This document shows positions 42,365 through 52,141 of a DNA stretch of 64,000 nucleotides, one piece after another. The DNA lies in contig JARUHG010000001.1 of assembly GCA_031216755.1 (NCBI GenBank), positions 558,001 to 622,000 of the forward strand, in the 5' to 3' direction. Both the position numbers and the translations under genes were made by a program. Origin of the DNA: Lysobacter arvi. GTDB lineage: Bacteria; Pseudomonadota; Gammaproteobacteria; Xanthomonadales; Xanthomonadaceae. Under the pieces are notes generated by a model. It saw only the letters and a list, made by a program, of their open reading frames with translations, did no database searches and was not told where the DNA came from. Each line of letters starts with the position of its first letter. Within the stretch, counting starts at the first letter, position 1.

Positions 42365-43801
42365 TCATGCGAACCAGCGTTCGAGCACCTCGCGCACGCG
42401 GTCGAGCGCGGGATCGATGTCGTCGGCCTCGATCGCGCCGAAGCCGATGAGCAGCCCCGCGCGTCCATCGCGTTCGTGGTGGAAATCGTCGAGCGGATAG
42501 AGCCCCACGTCGACGCGACGCGCACGATGGCACAACTGCGCGGTGTCGATGGGACGGCGGAAGACGACGGCAAGGTGATAGCCCGCGATCGCCGGCAGCG
42601 GCTCCAGCCAGGGCGACAGGTCCCCCGACAGCCGCGCCAGCAGGCGATCGCGACGCTGGTGGAAGGCGTCATGCAGCCGGCGCACGTGGCGCAGCAGGTG
42701 CCCTTCGGACATGAAGCGTGCCAACGCGCGTTGCGACAGATCCGGCGAGTGCACGTCGGACAGGTACTTCGCATTCACCAGCGCGGCGTACAGCGCGGAC
42801 GGGGCGATGGCGTAGCCCAGGCGCAGATCGGGCGAGAGCGACTTGGAAAACGTGCCGATGTAGGCGACGAGCCCGGCGCGGTCCAGCGTCTTGAGCGGCT
42901 CCATCGCCTGCGCGACGTAGCGGAATTCGCTGTCGTAGTCGTCCTCGATCACGATCGCGCCCAGTTCGTGCGCGCGCGCGAGCAGGGCATGACGGCGGGC
43001 CATGCTCATCGGCATGCCCAGCGGGAACTGGTGCGTGGGCGTGGTGTAGATCAGGCGCGTGCCGTCCGGAATCGCATCGACGCGGATGCCTTCGGCATCG
43101 ACCGGCACCGACACCACGCGCGCGCGTTGCGCCTGGAACACCTGGCGCGCGAGCGGATAGCCCGGCTCTTCCATCGCCACGACCGCGCCGGGTTCGATCA
43201 GCACGCGTGCGATCAGATCCAGCGCCTGCTGCGCGCCGGCGGTGACCAGCACGTCGTCGGCGCTGCAGTCCACGCCGCGGCTGAATCCGACGTGCCGGGA
43301 GATGGCGTCGCGCAACTCCGCAAGTCCCTCGGGCGCGGCGTAGAGCCCGCGCTGGCCGGCCGAGCGGCGCAATGCATGCAGCGCGCACTGGCGCCATTCC
43401 GCCTCGGGAAACAGGCGTCGCGACGACGCACCGGCGATGAATTCGTAACGGGCGAGCGCCTCCGGTTGCGGATGCTGCAAGGGTCGCTGCAGGGTCTGCC
43501 ATCTTTGCGCGACGACACGGCCGGCGAGATCGTCGGAAGCCATCGGTCGCGACGAGCCCGCCGCGCGCGAGGCGACGAACGTGCCGGTGCCCGTGCGCGT
43601 GACGATCAACCGGTCGAGCGTGAGCTTCGCGTAGGCCTGCGCGACGGTCTTGCGCGACACGCCCAGTTGTTCGGCCAGCAGGCGCGAGGGCGGAAGCTGC
43701 TGGCCGGCGGCAAGGCGGCCGCTTCGTATCGCCTCGCGCAACTGGCGGTGGACCTGGTCCGCCAAGCCGCGCCGGCCTTCGATGACGACGTGCAGTTCCA
43801 T
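42365..43801 (-). CDS. MocR/PdxR-type regulator (GntR helix-turn-helix plus aminotransferase-like domain)
   Basis: A 478-residue fusion protein. The N-terminal winged helix of the GntR family (residues 10-75) has RGLADQVHRQLREAIRSGRL and PPSRLLAEQLGVSRKTVAQAY. A fold-type I aminotransferase domain follows, with the PLP-lysine in YIGTFSKSLSPDLRLGY (Lys320), Asp287-Asp288 and Tyr289 (EDDYDSEF), and the AQQALDLIARVL region. MocR proteins sense PLP or an amino acid adduct; PdxR is the best-known member. It may control the cupin-AhpD operon directly downstream. The start codon is 178 bases from the rof-like gene's stop. Confidence 0.93.
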   Translation of the reverse strand: MELHVVIEGRRGLADQVHRQLREAIRSGRLAAGQQLPPSRLLAEQLGVSRKTVAQAYAKLTLDRLIVTRTGTGTFVASRAAGSSRPMASDDLAGRVVAQRWQTLQRPLQHPQPEALARYEFIAGASSRRLFPEAEWRQCALHALRRSAGQRGLYAAPEGLAELRDAISRHVGFSRGVDCSADDVLVTAGAQQALDLIARVLIEPGAVVAMEEPGYPLARQVFQAQRARVVSVPVDAEGIRVDAIPDGTRLIYTTPTHQFPLGMPMSMARRHALLARAHELGAIVIEDDYDSEFRYVAQAMEPLKTLDRAGLVAYIGTFSKSLSPDLRLGYAIAPSALYAALVNAKYLSDVHSPDLSQRALARFMSEGHLLRHVRRLHDAFHQRRDRLLARLSGDLSPWLEPLPAIAGYHLAVVFRRPIDTAQLCHRARRVDVGLYPLDDFHHERDGRAGLLIGFGAIEADDIDPALDRVREVLERWFA

Positions 43802-43979
43802 GGCGACGGATTATCCGGGCCGCGCCGCATCCCCGCACGCTTCGGATCGTGGTTCGGCGGTGTCGCGCGCATGCGTGAGCGGAACAGTGCGTGTCGGCGC
43901 GCGTGGCGGCGGGTCAGGTGCCGGCGCACGAATCGGCCGGTGGCGCGCTGATCGCGCCGTGCGGCGTCAGGTCGCCGCA

Positions 43980-44231
43980 TCAGCGCCGCTGATACGCGTC
44001 GAGCCTTTCGCCGTCGATGCTGACGATGCGATCCAACCGGATGACGTTGCCGTCGTCCAGGCGCATGTACTCGACGGCGCCGGCCGCGTACAGGTCGGCG
44101 ATGCGGCCTTCCAGGACGCGGGTGCGGCCGTCGTCGTCCAGATGGTGGATGACGGCGACGCGTCGGCGGACCGCCGTCGCTTCCAGCACGTCGTGGAATT
44201 CGCAGTCGATGGGCACGTACGGTCGTGTCAT
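43980..44231 (-). CDS. rof: Rof-like Rho-binding antiterminator
   Basis: An 83-residue cytosolic protein. The opening YVPIDCEFHDVLEATAVRRRVAVIHH and the body GRIADLYAAGAVEYMRLDDGNVIRLDRIVSI follow the Rof (YaeO) pattern, a small beta-barrel of about 85 residues that binds Rho and inhibits termination. The ribosome site AGGAGA lies immediately after a strong hairpin (44248-44273), 7 bases before the ATG. In E. coli rof is next to other genes, so context here offers no help. Confidence is moderate because the family is short. Confidence 0.75.
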   Translation of the reverse strand: MTRPYVPIDCEFHDVLEATAVRRRVAVIHHLDDDGRTRVLEGRIADLYAAGAVEYMRLDDGNVIRLDRIVSIDGERLDAYQRR

Positions 44232-44247
44232 GTCGGGGTCTCCTGAG

Positions 44248-44273
44248 GCTGGCCGGGTTCATTCCCGGCCAGC
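44248..44273 (-). terminator. 10-bp hairpin between the AhpD-like gene and the rof-like gene
   Basis: GCTGGCCGGG (44248-44257) and CCCGGCCAGC (44264-44273) form a perfect stem with a 6-base TTCATT loop. It follows the AhpD-like gene's stop (44299) and ends just before the rof-like ribosome site. There is no U-tract, so it is either a terminator dependent on Rho or a leader structure that affects rof-like translation. Confidence 0.45.
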
Positions 44274-44298
44274 GGACGGTCGCGTCAGGCGAGATGCC

Positions 44299-44835
44299 TC
44301 AACGCAGCTTCACGCCAGGGAAATCCACCGGCACGGCGAACGCCACGTTCACGTAGTTGGTGAACAGGTTCAGCGCGACGTGCGCCAGGATCTCGACGAT
44401 TTCCTCGTCGTTGAAGCCGGCGCTGCGCAGGCTGTCGACGTCGGCATCGGCGATCTGGCCGCGACCTTCGACCACGCGCAGCGCGAAACGCAGTGCGGTG
44501 GCGGTCTTCGGGTCCTGCGACTGGCCGTCCTGCGCGGCGGTCATTTCCTCGCTGCTGGCGCCGGCCTTGCGGCCCAGCGCGGTGTGCGCGGCGAGGCAGT
44601 ACTCGCATGCGTTGCGGTTGGCGATGGCGACGGCGATCTGTTCGCCCAGCCGCGGGGCGATGACGCCGCCGCCGAGCGCGCCGAACGCGCCCCACATGCT
44701 CTTCAGGGCCGCGGTCGAGTTGGCGACCGCGCGGAACATGTTGGGCGTGGCGCCGAAGGCCGAGTGGATCTGGCCGAGGATCGCCTGGCGTTCGCCGGTG
44801 GTGTCTTTCGGATTGACGAGGGGTACGCGGGACAT
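44299..44835 (-). CDS. Carboxymuconolactone decarboxylase (AhpD-like/peroxidase-related) protein
   Basis: A 178-residue AhpD-type protein. The redox motif is NACEYCLAAHTAL, with Cys77, Cys80 and His84. The longer N-terminus (LVNPKDTTGERQAILGQIHSAFG, then TPNMFRAVANSTAALKSM) is typical of the peroxidase-related subfamily. It probably acts as a thiol peroxidase partner or as a hydroperoxide-handling enzyme. It is divergent from an AraC-family gene, 81 bases away, the common arrangement of a regulator and its single target. The start at 44835 has GGAGCC just upstream on the minus strand. Confidence 0.93.
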   Translation of the reverse strand: MSRVPLVNPKDTTGERQAILGQIHSAFGATPNMFRAVANSTAALKSMWGAFGALGGGVIAPRLGEQIAVAIANRNACEYCLAAHTALGRKAGASSEEMTAAQDGQSQDPKTATALRFALRVVEGRGQIADADVDSLRSAGFNDEEIVEILAHVALNLFTNYVNVAFAVPVDFPGVKLR

Positions 44836-44916
44836 GGGGTCTGGCTCCTGTTGGACCGTCCGGAATGGCCGGCTGACGGGCATACTAGGAACCCCGCGAG
44901 GACGATTGGTGGCGAT

Positions 44917-45849
44917 ATGTCGCTGAAAGATGTCATTTCGTCCGACGAGCTGAGCGCGCCGTCGGAGGACGGGCTTGCGCCGATCGACCGGCTCACGCCG
45001 GTGCTCGAACGTTTCCGCGTGCAGGCCTCGCTGTTCCATTCCGGTCCGCTGTGCGGTCACCAGGTGTTCGATGCGAAGCCCGGGCGCGGTTTCCTGCACG
45101 TGCTGCGGCGCGGGGAGATGGAGATGCTGCACGGCCAGGGGCCGCGCAAGGCGCGCACGCATCTGTCCGAACCGACGCTGCTGCTGTTTCCGCGCGCGGT
45201 GCACCACGAGTTCATCAATCCGCCGGTCGACGGTTCGGACTTCACCTGCGCGACGCTGGATTTCGACGGCGGCGCACGCAACCCGATCGTCCAGTCGCTG
45301 CCGGACGTGATCGCGCTGCCGCTGGAACGCATCGACGGCCTGTCGGCGACGCTGGACCTGCTGTTCGCCGAGTCCGACCGCGTGCGCTGCGGCTCGCGGC
45401 TGCTCGTCAACCGATTGTTCGAAGTGGTGCTGATCCAGGTCCTGCGCTGGATCATCGACCACCCGGACCAGGCGCAGGTATCGCAGGGCATGATGATGGG
45501 CCTGTCGGACCCGCGGCTCGCCAAGGCGCTCATCGCGGTGCACCGGGCGCCGGATGCGGACTGGACGCTCGAACGCATGGCGGCGAACGCGGGCATGTCG
45601 CGCAGTGCGTTCGCTGCGGCGTTCAAGGCCGCCACGGGCACGACGCCGGCCGCCTATTCGCTGGACTGGAAACTCAACGTGGCCACCTCGCTATTGCGTG
45701 CGGGCCGGTCGGTGAAGCAGGTCGCGCTGGACCTGGGATTCGCCGACGCGCCGTCGCTGTCGCGCGCGTTCCGCCGGAGGACGGGCTCCTCGCCGCGGGA
45801 ATGGCTGACGCTGCGCCACGCGGCAGGCCCGGCCACGCCGCAGACCTGA
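44917..45849 (+). CDS. AraC-family transcriptional regulator
   Basis: A 310-residue regulator. The N-terminal cupin-type half (about residues 25-180) contains LCGHQVFDAKPGRGFLHVLRRGEMEMLHG. The C-terminal double helix-turn-helix (about 205-300) reads TLERMAANAGMSRSAFAAAFKAATGTTPAAY and ALDLGFADAPSLSRAFRRRTGSSPREW. The start at 44917 gives a good N-terminus; upstream in-frame sequence is unrelated. It is divergent from the AhpD-like gene and is a good candidate for its regulator. It ends 32 bases from the convergent kdpE. Confidence 0.92.
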   Translation: MSLKDVISSDELSAPSEDGLAPIDRLTPVLERFRVQASLFHSGPLCGHQVFDAKPGRGFLHVLRRGEMEMLHGQGPRKARTHLSEPTLLLFPRAVHHEFINPPVDGSDFTCATLDFDGGARNPIVQSLPDVIALPLERIDGLSATLDLLFAESDRVRCGSRLLVNRLFEVVLIQVLRWIIDHPDQAQVSQGMMMGLSDPRLAKALIAVHRAPDADWTLERMAANAGMSRSAFAAAFKAATGTTPAAYSLDWKLNVATSLLRAGRSVKQVALDLGFADAPSLSRAFRRRTGSSPREWLTLRHAAGPATPQT

Positions 45850-45881
45850 TTCCACCGACGGCCCGGATGGCCCGTTCGCCG

Positions 45882-46580
45882 TCAGCCGATGAAGCGCAAG
45901 CCCACGCCCGGTTCGGTGGCGATCCAGCGTGGCGCGGCGGCGTTGTCGCCGAGCTTCTGCCGCAGCTTGCCGACCAGGATGCGCAGGTAATGCGTGTCGG
46001 CCTCGTGCGTGGGGCCCCAGAGTTCGCGCAGGATCTGCGGCTGCGTCACGACGCGGCCGGCGTGCTGGACCAGCAGCGCGAGCAACGCGTATTCCTTGCG
46101 CGCGAGCGCGACCGGTTGACCGGCCAGCGTCACTTCGCGCCGCGCCAGATCCACGTGCAGCTGGCCGTCGTCGAACACCGGCGGCGCATCCGCCGCGACC
46201 ACGCGCGTGCGCAGCAGGGCGCGCACGCGCGCCATCAGCTCCTGCGCACCGAAGGGCTTGGTGACGTAATCGTTGGCGCCGCCGTCCAGGCCGGCCACTT
46301 TCTCCGCTTCGTGCGAACGCACCGTCAGCAGGATCACCGGGACCGTCGACCATTGGCGCAACTCGCGCAGCACCTGCTGGCCGTCGCGATCGGGCAGGCC
46401 GAGATCGAGGATCACCAGATCCGCGCCGTCGGTCGCCAGCGCCTCCAGTCCACCGCGACCGGTGTCCGCCATCCGCACGGCGTAGCCCTGCGCGCGCAGG
46501 CTGATGTCGAGGAACCGCCGGATCTGCGGTTCGTCGTCGATCACCAGGATGCGCGGCGCGTTGGGGGCGGTTGCGGTCAT
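45882..46580 (-). CDS. kdpE: KdpE response regulator
   Basis: A 232-residue OmpR-family regulator. The receiver has acidic residues DDE at 15-17, phospho-acceptor Asp59 (LVILDLGLPD) and Lys108 (VTKPFG). The winged helix reads LARKEYALLALLVQHAGRVVTQ and ends TEPGVGLRFIG, the typical KdpE tail. It activates kdpFABC when potassium is scarce. It lies 13 bases after kdpD and is the last gene of the kdp operon. The ATG at 46580 is the family start. Confidence 0.96.
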   Translation of the reverse strand: MTATAPNAPRILVIDDEPQIRRFLDISLRAQGYAVRMADTGRGGLEALATDGADLVILDLGLPDRDGQQVLRELRQWSTVPVILLTVRSHEAEKVAGLDGGANDYVTKPFGAQELMARVRALLRTRVVAADAPPVFDDGQLHVDLARREVTLAGQPVALARKEYALLALLVQHAGRVVTQPQILRELWGPTHEADTHYLRILVGKLRQKLGDNAAAPRWIATEPGVGLRFIG

Positions 46581-46593
46581 TCGATCGTCGACG

Positions 46594-49239
46594 TCAGGGC
46601 TCCACGCGCGGCAGGGTAATCCGGATCGTGGTGCCGCGACCATCCGGACCGGTCAGCGCTTCGACGCTGCCGCCGTGCGCGCCGATCATCCCCCGCGTGA
46701 TCGCAAGGCCGAGACCGGTGCCCTGGCGCCCGCGGTCGCCACGCTCCACGCTGTAGAACATGTCGAAGATGCGCCGGCGTTCGTCCTCGGGAATGCCGGG
46801 GCCGCGATCGCGCACGTCGATGCGCAGTCCGCCCTCAAGCGCGCGCGCATCGACGATCACCGCCTCGCCCGGCGGCGAGAACTTGGCGGCGTTCTCCAGC
46901 ACGTTGAAGAGCGCCTGCTCGACCAGCGCCGGATGCACCCAGATGGGCGCCAGATCCGGCGCGACATGCAACTCGAAACGTGCCTGCGGTTCGTAGCGCT
47001 GCAGGCGCGTCACGGCCGAGCCGATCAGTTCATCCACGCCGATCCAGTCGCGGTTCAACGCCAGCCCGCCGTGGCCCAGCCGCGTCATGTCCAGCAGGTT
47101 CTGGATGTAGCGATCCAGCCGTTCGCCCTCGATGCGGATCGTCTCCAGCAGGCTGCGGCGGTCGGGCTCGTCCATCGACTGGCCGTAATGCTCCAGGCTG
47201 CTCGCGGCACCGATGATGGACGCCAGCGGCGAGCGCAGGTCGTGCGACACCGACGACAGCAACGCCGAACGCAGGCGTTCGGTTTCGTTGCCGACGCGCG
47301 CGTCCTCGAGCTCGGCGACCAGGCGTGCGCGCACCAGCGCCTGGGCGAGGTCCTCGATCATCGCTTCGGCGAGCCGGCGCTGCTCGGCGCCGATACGCGC
47401 CGGGGCGTCGGCGATGCGCAGCCCGACGACGCCGGTGTCGCGTTCGCCGAGCACCAGCGGCAGGAACCACCAGTTCGCGCCGGCGAGCGTGTCGGTGTAG
47501 CGACCGGACGGCTGGCGATGGCGCATCGCCCAGTCGGCGGCAGCGCGATCCTTCTCGTCCAGGGCGTCGGCGTGGAGCGAATGCCCGCCGGCCTGCAGCA
47601 TCACCTCCGCCCCGAGCGCGCGACGCAACGCATCGCGACCGGCCTGCAGCACCTGGCCGACATCGCCGGCGGTCGACAGTTGCCGTCCCAGCGTCTGCAA
47701 CGCGGTGGCATGCGCGTTCGCGGCGCGCAACGCGAGCACCTGCATCCGCAGCTTCGATGCGAGCCGCCCGGCGACCAGCGCCGCGACGAGGAACAGCACC
47801 ACCGTGATCGCGCCCTGCCGCGCGCCGATCATCAGCGTGAAGCGCGGCTCGATGAAGAAGTAGTTGTAGGCGAAGAAGCACGAAACGGCGGCGATCACCG
47901 CCGCGGTCATGCGCGTGCGCGCGGCGACCAGCACGACGGCGACGATGAAGATCAGCGACAGGTCGTCCAGTCCGATCCAGCGCTCGGCGATCCACGCCAG
48001 CGCGGTGGCGCCCGCGGCGGCCGCGAGGGCCAGCGCCGCGTCGCTCCGGCTCAACAAGGTTCCCGTGTCGCGCCACGAGCGCCGTGCGCGCGCCCGCGCG
48101 TCCGGGGTGCTGACGATGGTGAGTTCGTAATGCGCGCCGCGCTGGATCAACTGCTGCGTGAGCGTGCGATTGAACATCCGGGCGAGTGGACGCTCGCGCG
48201 TGCGTCCGAGCACGATGGCGCTCGCGCCCGAACGCGCCGCGTGGTCGAGCAGCGCATCGACGATGCTGTTCCCGTGCAGCACCAGCGCATCGCCGCCGAG
48301 CCGCCGCGCCAGCGCGAAGGCACGGTCGAGTTCGCGCTGGCGCGCCTCGTCCGCGGCGTCGGTCGTCTGCACGGTCACCACCGTCCACGGCGCATCGCGG
48401 CGCTCGGCGAGCCGTCGCCCGACGCGCACCAGGTATTCCGACGCGCCGCGCCCGTCGATCGCGACGAGCACGCCGCGCCGGACCGGAACGCCGGCCAGCC
48501 CGCGTGCCGCCTGCGCTTCGCGCAGGTCGCTGTCGACGCGGTCCGCCGCCGTCTGCATCGCCAGCTCGCGCAACGCGGTGAGATTGCTTGGCGAGAAGAA
48601 CGCCTGCAGCGCATGCGCGGCCTGTTCGGGCACGTAGACCTTGCCCTGGTGCAGGCGCTCGATCAGCTCGCGCGGCGGCAGGTCGACCAGCACGATGTCG
48701 CGCAGGCGGTCGAAGAGGGCGTCGGGCACGGTTTCGCTCACGCGCACGCCGGTGATGCGGTGCACGACGTCGTTGAGGCTTTCCAGGTGCTGGATGTTGA
48801 TCGTGGTGTAGACGTCGATGCCGGCGTCCAGCAGCTCGACCACGTCCTGCCATCGTCGCTCGTGCCGGCTGCCGGGCACGTTGCGGTGCGCGAGTTCGTC
48901 GATCACCGCCAGCGCGGGCCGGCGCGCGAGCAGGGCGTCGAGGTCGAGTTCCTCCAGCTCGCGTGCGGTGCCGCGAGCGGGCGCATAGTCGACGCGCCGG
49001 CGCGGCATCACCTCCAGGCCGTCGAGCAGGGCCGCCGTCTCGCCGCGCCCGTGCGTTTCGACGATGCCGATCGCGACGTCCGTGCCGGCGCGCTGCAATT
49101 CGCGCACGCGCGTGAGCATGGCGTAGGTCTTGCCGACGCCGGGCGCGGCGCCGAGGAAGATCGTCAGGCGTCCCGCTCCCTGGCGCTGCAATTCGCCCAC
49201 CAGCGCGTCGGCCTGACGCTCGCGATTGGAATCGGTCAT
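46594..49239 (-). CDS. kdpD: KdpD sensor kinase
   Basis: An 881-residue sensor kinase, near E. coli KdpD's 894. The N-terminal KdpD domain carries Walker A GAAPGVGKT and IDELAHRNVPGS. A universal-stress-like domain follows (about residues 245-370). Four transmembrane helices lie at about 400-500 (for example ALALAAAAGATALAW and VIAAVSCFFAYNYFFIE). A GAF-like region comes next, then HisKA with SVSHDLRSPLASIIG and HATPase with NVLENAAKFS, DRGPGIP and GTGLGLAI. All motifs are intact. It phosphorylates KdpE in response to low potassium or ionic stress. The gene is part of kdpFABCDE. Confidence 0.96.
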   Translation of the reverse strand: MTDSNRERQADALVGELQRQGAGRLTIFLGAAPGVGKTYAMLTRVRELQRAGTDVAIGIVETHGRGETAALLDGLEVMPRRRVDYAPARGTARELEELDLDALLARRPALAVIDELAHRNVPGSRHERRWQDVVELLDAGIDVYTTINIQHLESLNDVVHRITGVRVSETVPDALFDRLRDIVLVDLPPRELIERLHQGKVYVPEQAAHALQAFFSPSNLTALRELAMQTAADRVDSDLREAQAARGLAGVPVRRGVLVAIDGRGASEYLVRVGRRLAERRDAPWTVVTVQTTDAADEARQRELDRAFALARRLGGDALVLHGNSIVDALLDHAARSGASAIVLGRTRERPLARMFNRTLTQQLIQRGAHYELTIVSTPDARARARRSWRDTGTLLSRSDAALALAAAAGATALAWIAERWIGLDDLSLIFIVAVVLVAARTRMTAAVIAAVSCFFAYNYFFIEPRFTLMIGARQGAITVVLFLVAALVAGRLASKLRMQVLALRAANAHATALQTLGRQLSTAGDVGQVLQAGRDALRRALGAEVMLQAGGHSLHADALDEKDRAAADWAMRHRQPSGRYTDTLAGANWWFLPLVLGERDTGVVGLRIADAPARIGAEQRRLAEAMIEDLAQALVRARLVAELEDARVGNETERLRSALLSSVSHDLRSPLASIIGAASSLEHYGQSMDEPDRRSLLETIRIEGERLDRYIQNLLDMTRLGHGGLALNRDWIGVDELIGSAVTRLQRYEPQARFELHVAPDLAPIWVHPALVEQALFNVLENAAKFSPPGEAVIVDARALEGGLRIDVRDRGPGIPEDERRRIFDMFYSVERGDRGRQGTGLGLAITRGMIGAHGGSVEALTGPDGRGTTIRITLPRVEP

Positions 49240-49309
49240 GTGGCTATTGTGGCGGAAGAGGGTGGGCGGGGTTCCGACGGTGCCATCGCGGCGCTCCGCC
49301 ATGCGCTCG

Positions 49310-49951
49310 TCAGTCCCGCGTGGGCGTGGCGGTAGCCGCGTCCAGCGCGAGGTTCAGTTCGAGCACGTTGACGCGGGGCTCGCCGAGCGCTCCGAACGTC
49401 GCCGGCTCGGTATGCGCGGCGACGCGCGCGGCGACGTCGGCTTCGCCCAGTCCGCGCGCCTTCGCCACGCGCGCGACCTGCACCTGCGCGCCGAGCGGCG
49501 ACAGGTGCGGGTCCATGCCGCTGCCGGACGTCGTCAACAGCTCGGGCGGAACCTGCGCGGGCGCGATGCCGTCGCGCTGCGCGACCTGCTGGCGCAGCGT
49601 CGCCATCCGCTCGCGCAGCTCGGGATGGCGGCGCGCGAGGTTGCTGCCCGCGGCGGCCATCGGGTCGTAATCGCTGGCCGACGGGCGCGGCTGGAAGTAG
49701 CGCGCGTCGACGAACGGCTGCGCGACAAGCGCGGAGCCGCGCGGCTTGCCGTCCACCACGACCAGGCTGCCTGTCGCCTGGTGCGGGAAGAGCACGCGTC
49801 CGAGGCCGGTCCCGACGAGCGAATAGACGAAGCCGAAGCCGAGCAGGGCGATGGCGGCGAAGGCGAAGCAGGCGCGCAGGGTGACGCGATCGTCGAGTGC
49901 GGCGTCGGCGCGCGTCGAAGCGGCGAGGGGGATGGTGGCCGGAGTGTTCAT
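49310..49951 (-). CDS. kdpC: KdpC potassium-transporting ATPase subunit
   Basis: A 213-residue subunit with one N-terminal membrane helix (about residues 28-48) and a periplasmic domain. The KdpC signature is seen as SALVAQPFVDARYFQPRPSASDY, then LTTSGSGMDPHLSP and RVNVLELNLAL. It stabilises KdpA-KdpB and helps potassium binding. The start at 49951 is chosen for the first helix. The 93-base gap to kdpB is longer than elsewhere in the operon. It is followed by kdpD after 70 bases. Confidence 0.95.
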   Translation of the reverse strand: MNTPATIPLAASTRADAALDDRVTLRACFAFAAIALLGFGFVYSLVGTGLGRVLFPHQATGSLVVVDGKPRGSALVAQPFVDARYFQPRPSASDYDPMAAAGSNLARRHPELRERMATLRQQVAQRDGIAPAQVPPELLTTSGSGMDPHLSPLGAQVQVARVAKARGLGEADVAARVAAHTEPATFGALGEPRVNVLELNLALDAATATPTRD

Positions 49952-50044
49952 TTCATGTCCTTCAGGAAGATGGCGGGTGCGCGCGGGAGTGCTTCTCCGA
50001 CCTCGCCCCATCGATGAGAGGCGGCGTAACAGCAGGTGCTCGCC

Positions 50045-52129
50045 TCACCGCAGCCCCAACGCGACCAGCCCCATGTCGATCAGCTTGATGCCGGCGAACG
50101 GCAGCAGCACGCCGCCGACGCCGTACAGCAGCATGTTCCGGCGCAGCAGCACGACGGCGCTGGCGGGCTTGAAGCGCACGCCCTTGAGCGCGAGCGGAAT
50201 GAGCGCGGGGATGACGAGCGCATTGAAGACCAGCGCGGCGAGCACGGCGTTGCGCGGGCTCGACAGCGCCATGACGTTGAGCGCGGCCATCTGCGGAATC
50301 GCCGCCGCGAACAGCGCCGGCAGGATGGCGAAGTACTTCGACACGTCGTTGGCGAGCGAGAACGTCGTCAGCGCGCCGCGCGTGATCAGCTGCTGCTTGC
50401 CCACTTCGACCACCGCGAGCAGCTTGGCCGGATCGCTGTCCAGGTCGACCATGTTGCCGGCTTCCTTCGCCGCCTGCGTGCCGGAATTCATCGCGAGCCC
50501 CACGTCGGCCTGCGCGAGCGCGGGCGCATCGTTGGTGCCGTCGCCGACCATCGCGATGAGCCGGCCGCCGGCCTGTTCGGCGCGGATGCGCGCGAGCTTG
50601 TCCTCGGGCCGCGCTTGCGCGATGTAATCGTCCACGCCGGCCTCGGCGGCGATGGCGGCGGCGGTAAGCGGATTGTCGCCGGTGATCATCACCGTGCGGA
50701 TGCCCATCGCGCGCAGCCGGGCGAAGCGCTCCTTCACGCCGTGCTTGACCACGTCGCCGAGCTCGATCACGCCGAGCACGTGGCGGCCTTCGCTCACGAC
50801 CAGCGGCGTCGCGCCGCCGCGCGCGACCTGTTCGATGCGGCCGCGCAATTCGGCAGGCACGGTGCCGCCCATCGCCAAGACATGACGTTCGATCGCATCG
50901 CCGGCGCCCTTGCGGATGACGCGCGTGTCGTTCGGGCCGGGCAGGTCGACGCCCGACATGCGCGTCTGCGCGGTGAACGCGACGAACCGCGCGTTCGGCG
51001 GGTCCTGAGGCGCCGTGCCCTGTTCGCGTGCGAGCTTCACGATCGACTTGCCTTCCGGCGTCGGGTCGGCGAGCGAGGACAGCATCGCCGCATCGCGCAG
51101 CTGCTCCGCATCCACGCCGGCGAGCGGATGGAAGGCGGTGGCCTGGCGATCGCCGTGCGTGATCGTGCCGGTCTTGTCGAGCAGCAGCACGTCGACGTCG
51201 CCGGCCACTTCGACGGCCTTGCCGGATTTCGCGAGCACATTGGCGGCGAGCGCGCGGTTCATGCCGGCGATGCCGATGGCGGGCAACAGGCCGCCGATGG
51301 TGGTGGGAATCAGGCAGACCAGCAAGGCGATCAGCAGCAGCGGATCGAGCGTGGCGCCGACGAACGCGGCGAACGCGGGCAATGTCGCGACCACGATGAG
51401 GAAGGTGAGCGTCATCGCCGCCAGCAGCATCGTGAGCGCGACCTCGTTCGGCGTCTTCTGCCGGTTGGCGCCTTCCACCAGCGCGATCATGCGATCGAGG
51501 AAGCTGTGGCCGGCTTCCGCGCTGACGCGCACGAGGATCTCGTCCGACAGCACCTTGGTGCCGCCGATGACCCCGGAGCGGTCGGTGCCCGCTTCGCGCA
51601 GCACCGGTGCGGATTCGCCGGTGACGGCAGCTTCGTTGATGGTCGCCACGCCTTCGACGATCTCGCCGTCGGCGGGCACGAACTCGCCGGCCGAGACGAT
51701 CACCAGATCGCCGGGCTTCAATGTCGCGGCGGCCACGCGCGTTTCGCCGCTCGCACGGGTTCGCCCATCGAGTCGGCGTGCGACCAGATCGCGCCGCGCC
51801 GCGCGCAGCGAGGCCGCCTGGCCGCGCCCGCGCGCTTCGGCGATGGCTTCGGCGAAGTTCGCGAACAGCACCGTGACGAACAGGATCAGCGTGACCGCGA
51901 TGCCGAACGCGCGGCTTCCGGAATGCGCGTCGCCGGGCGTGGCGATCGTGATCAGCGCCGCGAGCAGCGAGCCGAGCAGGACGACCGCGATGATCGGATT
52001 CTTCAGCGCCTGCCGCGGCGCCAGCTTGCGGAAGGCATCGAGCAGCGCGACGCGCAGCGAGGTGGCGTCGAACATCGTCGGCGAGCGGCGCGCGACGGAG
52101 GCGGTTGGGGTCATGTCGTTCATCGTCAT
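50045..52129 (-). CDS. kdpB: KdpB potassium-transporting P-type ATPase
   Basis: A 694-residue P-type ATPase that energises potassium uptake through KdpA. It has the actuator TGES loop (residues 170-173), the phosphorylated Asp318 in [35 protein letters not shown] before it, the hinge [10 protein letters not shown], and the last membrane helices after it. The N-domain and membrane segments have normal length. It starts at 52129; an alternative ATG 6 bases later (52123) is equally close to GGAAC. It lies 12 bases after kdpA. Confidence 0.97.
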   Translation of the reverse strand: MTMNDMTPTASVARRSPTMFDATSLRVALLDAFRKLAPRQALKNPIIAVVLLGSLLAALITIATPGDAHSGSRAFGIAVTLILFVTVLFANFAEAIAEARGRGQAASLRAARRDLVARRLDGRTRASGETRVAAATLKPGDLVIVSAGEFVPADGEIVEGVATINEAAVTGESAPVLREAGTDRSGVIGGTKVLSDEILVRVSAEAGHSFLDRMIALVEGANRQKTPNEVALTMLLAAMTLTFLIVVATLPAFAAFVGATLDPLLLIALLVCLIPTTIGGLLPAIGIAGMNRALAANVLAKSGKAVEVAGDVDVLLLDKTGTITHGDRQATAFHPLAGVDAEQLRDAAMLSSLADPTPEGKSIVKLAREQGTAPQDPPNARFVAFTAQTRMSGVDLPGPNDTRVIRKGAGDAIERHVLAMGGTVPAELRGRIEQVARGGATPLVVSEGRHVLGVIELGDVVKHGVKERFARLRAMGIRTVMITGDNPLTAAAIAAEAGVDDYIAQARPEDKLARIRAEQAGGRLIAMVGDGTNDAPALAQADVGLAMNSGTQAAKEAGNMVDLDSDPAKLLAVVEVGKQQLITRGALTTFSLANDVSKYFAILPALFAAAIPQMAALNVMALSSPRNAVLAALVFNALVIPALIPLALKGVRFKPASAVVLLRRNMLLYGVGGVLLPFAGIKLIDMGLVALGLR

Positions 52130-52141
52130 GTTCCGGGAAAG

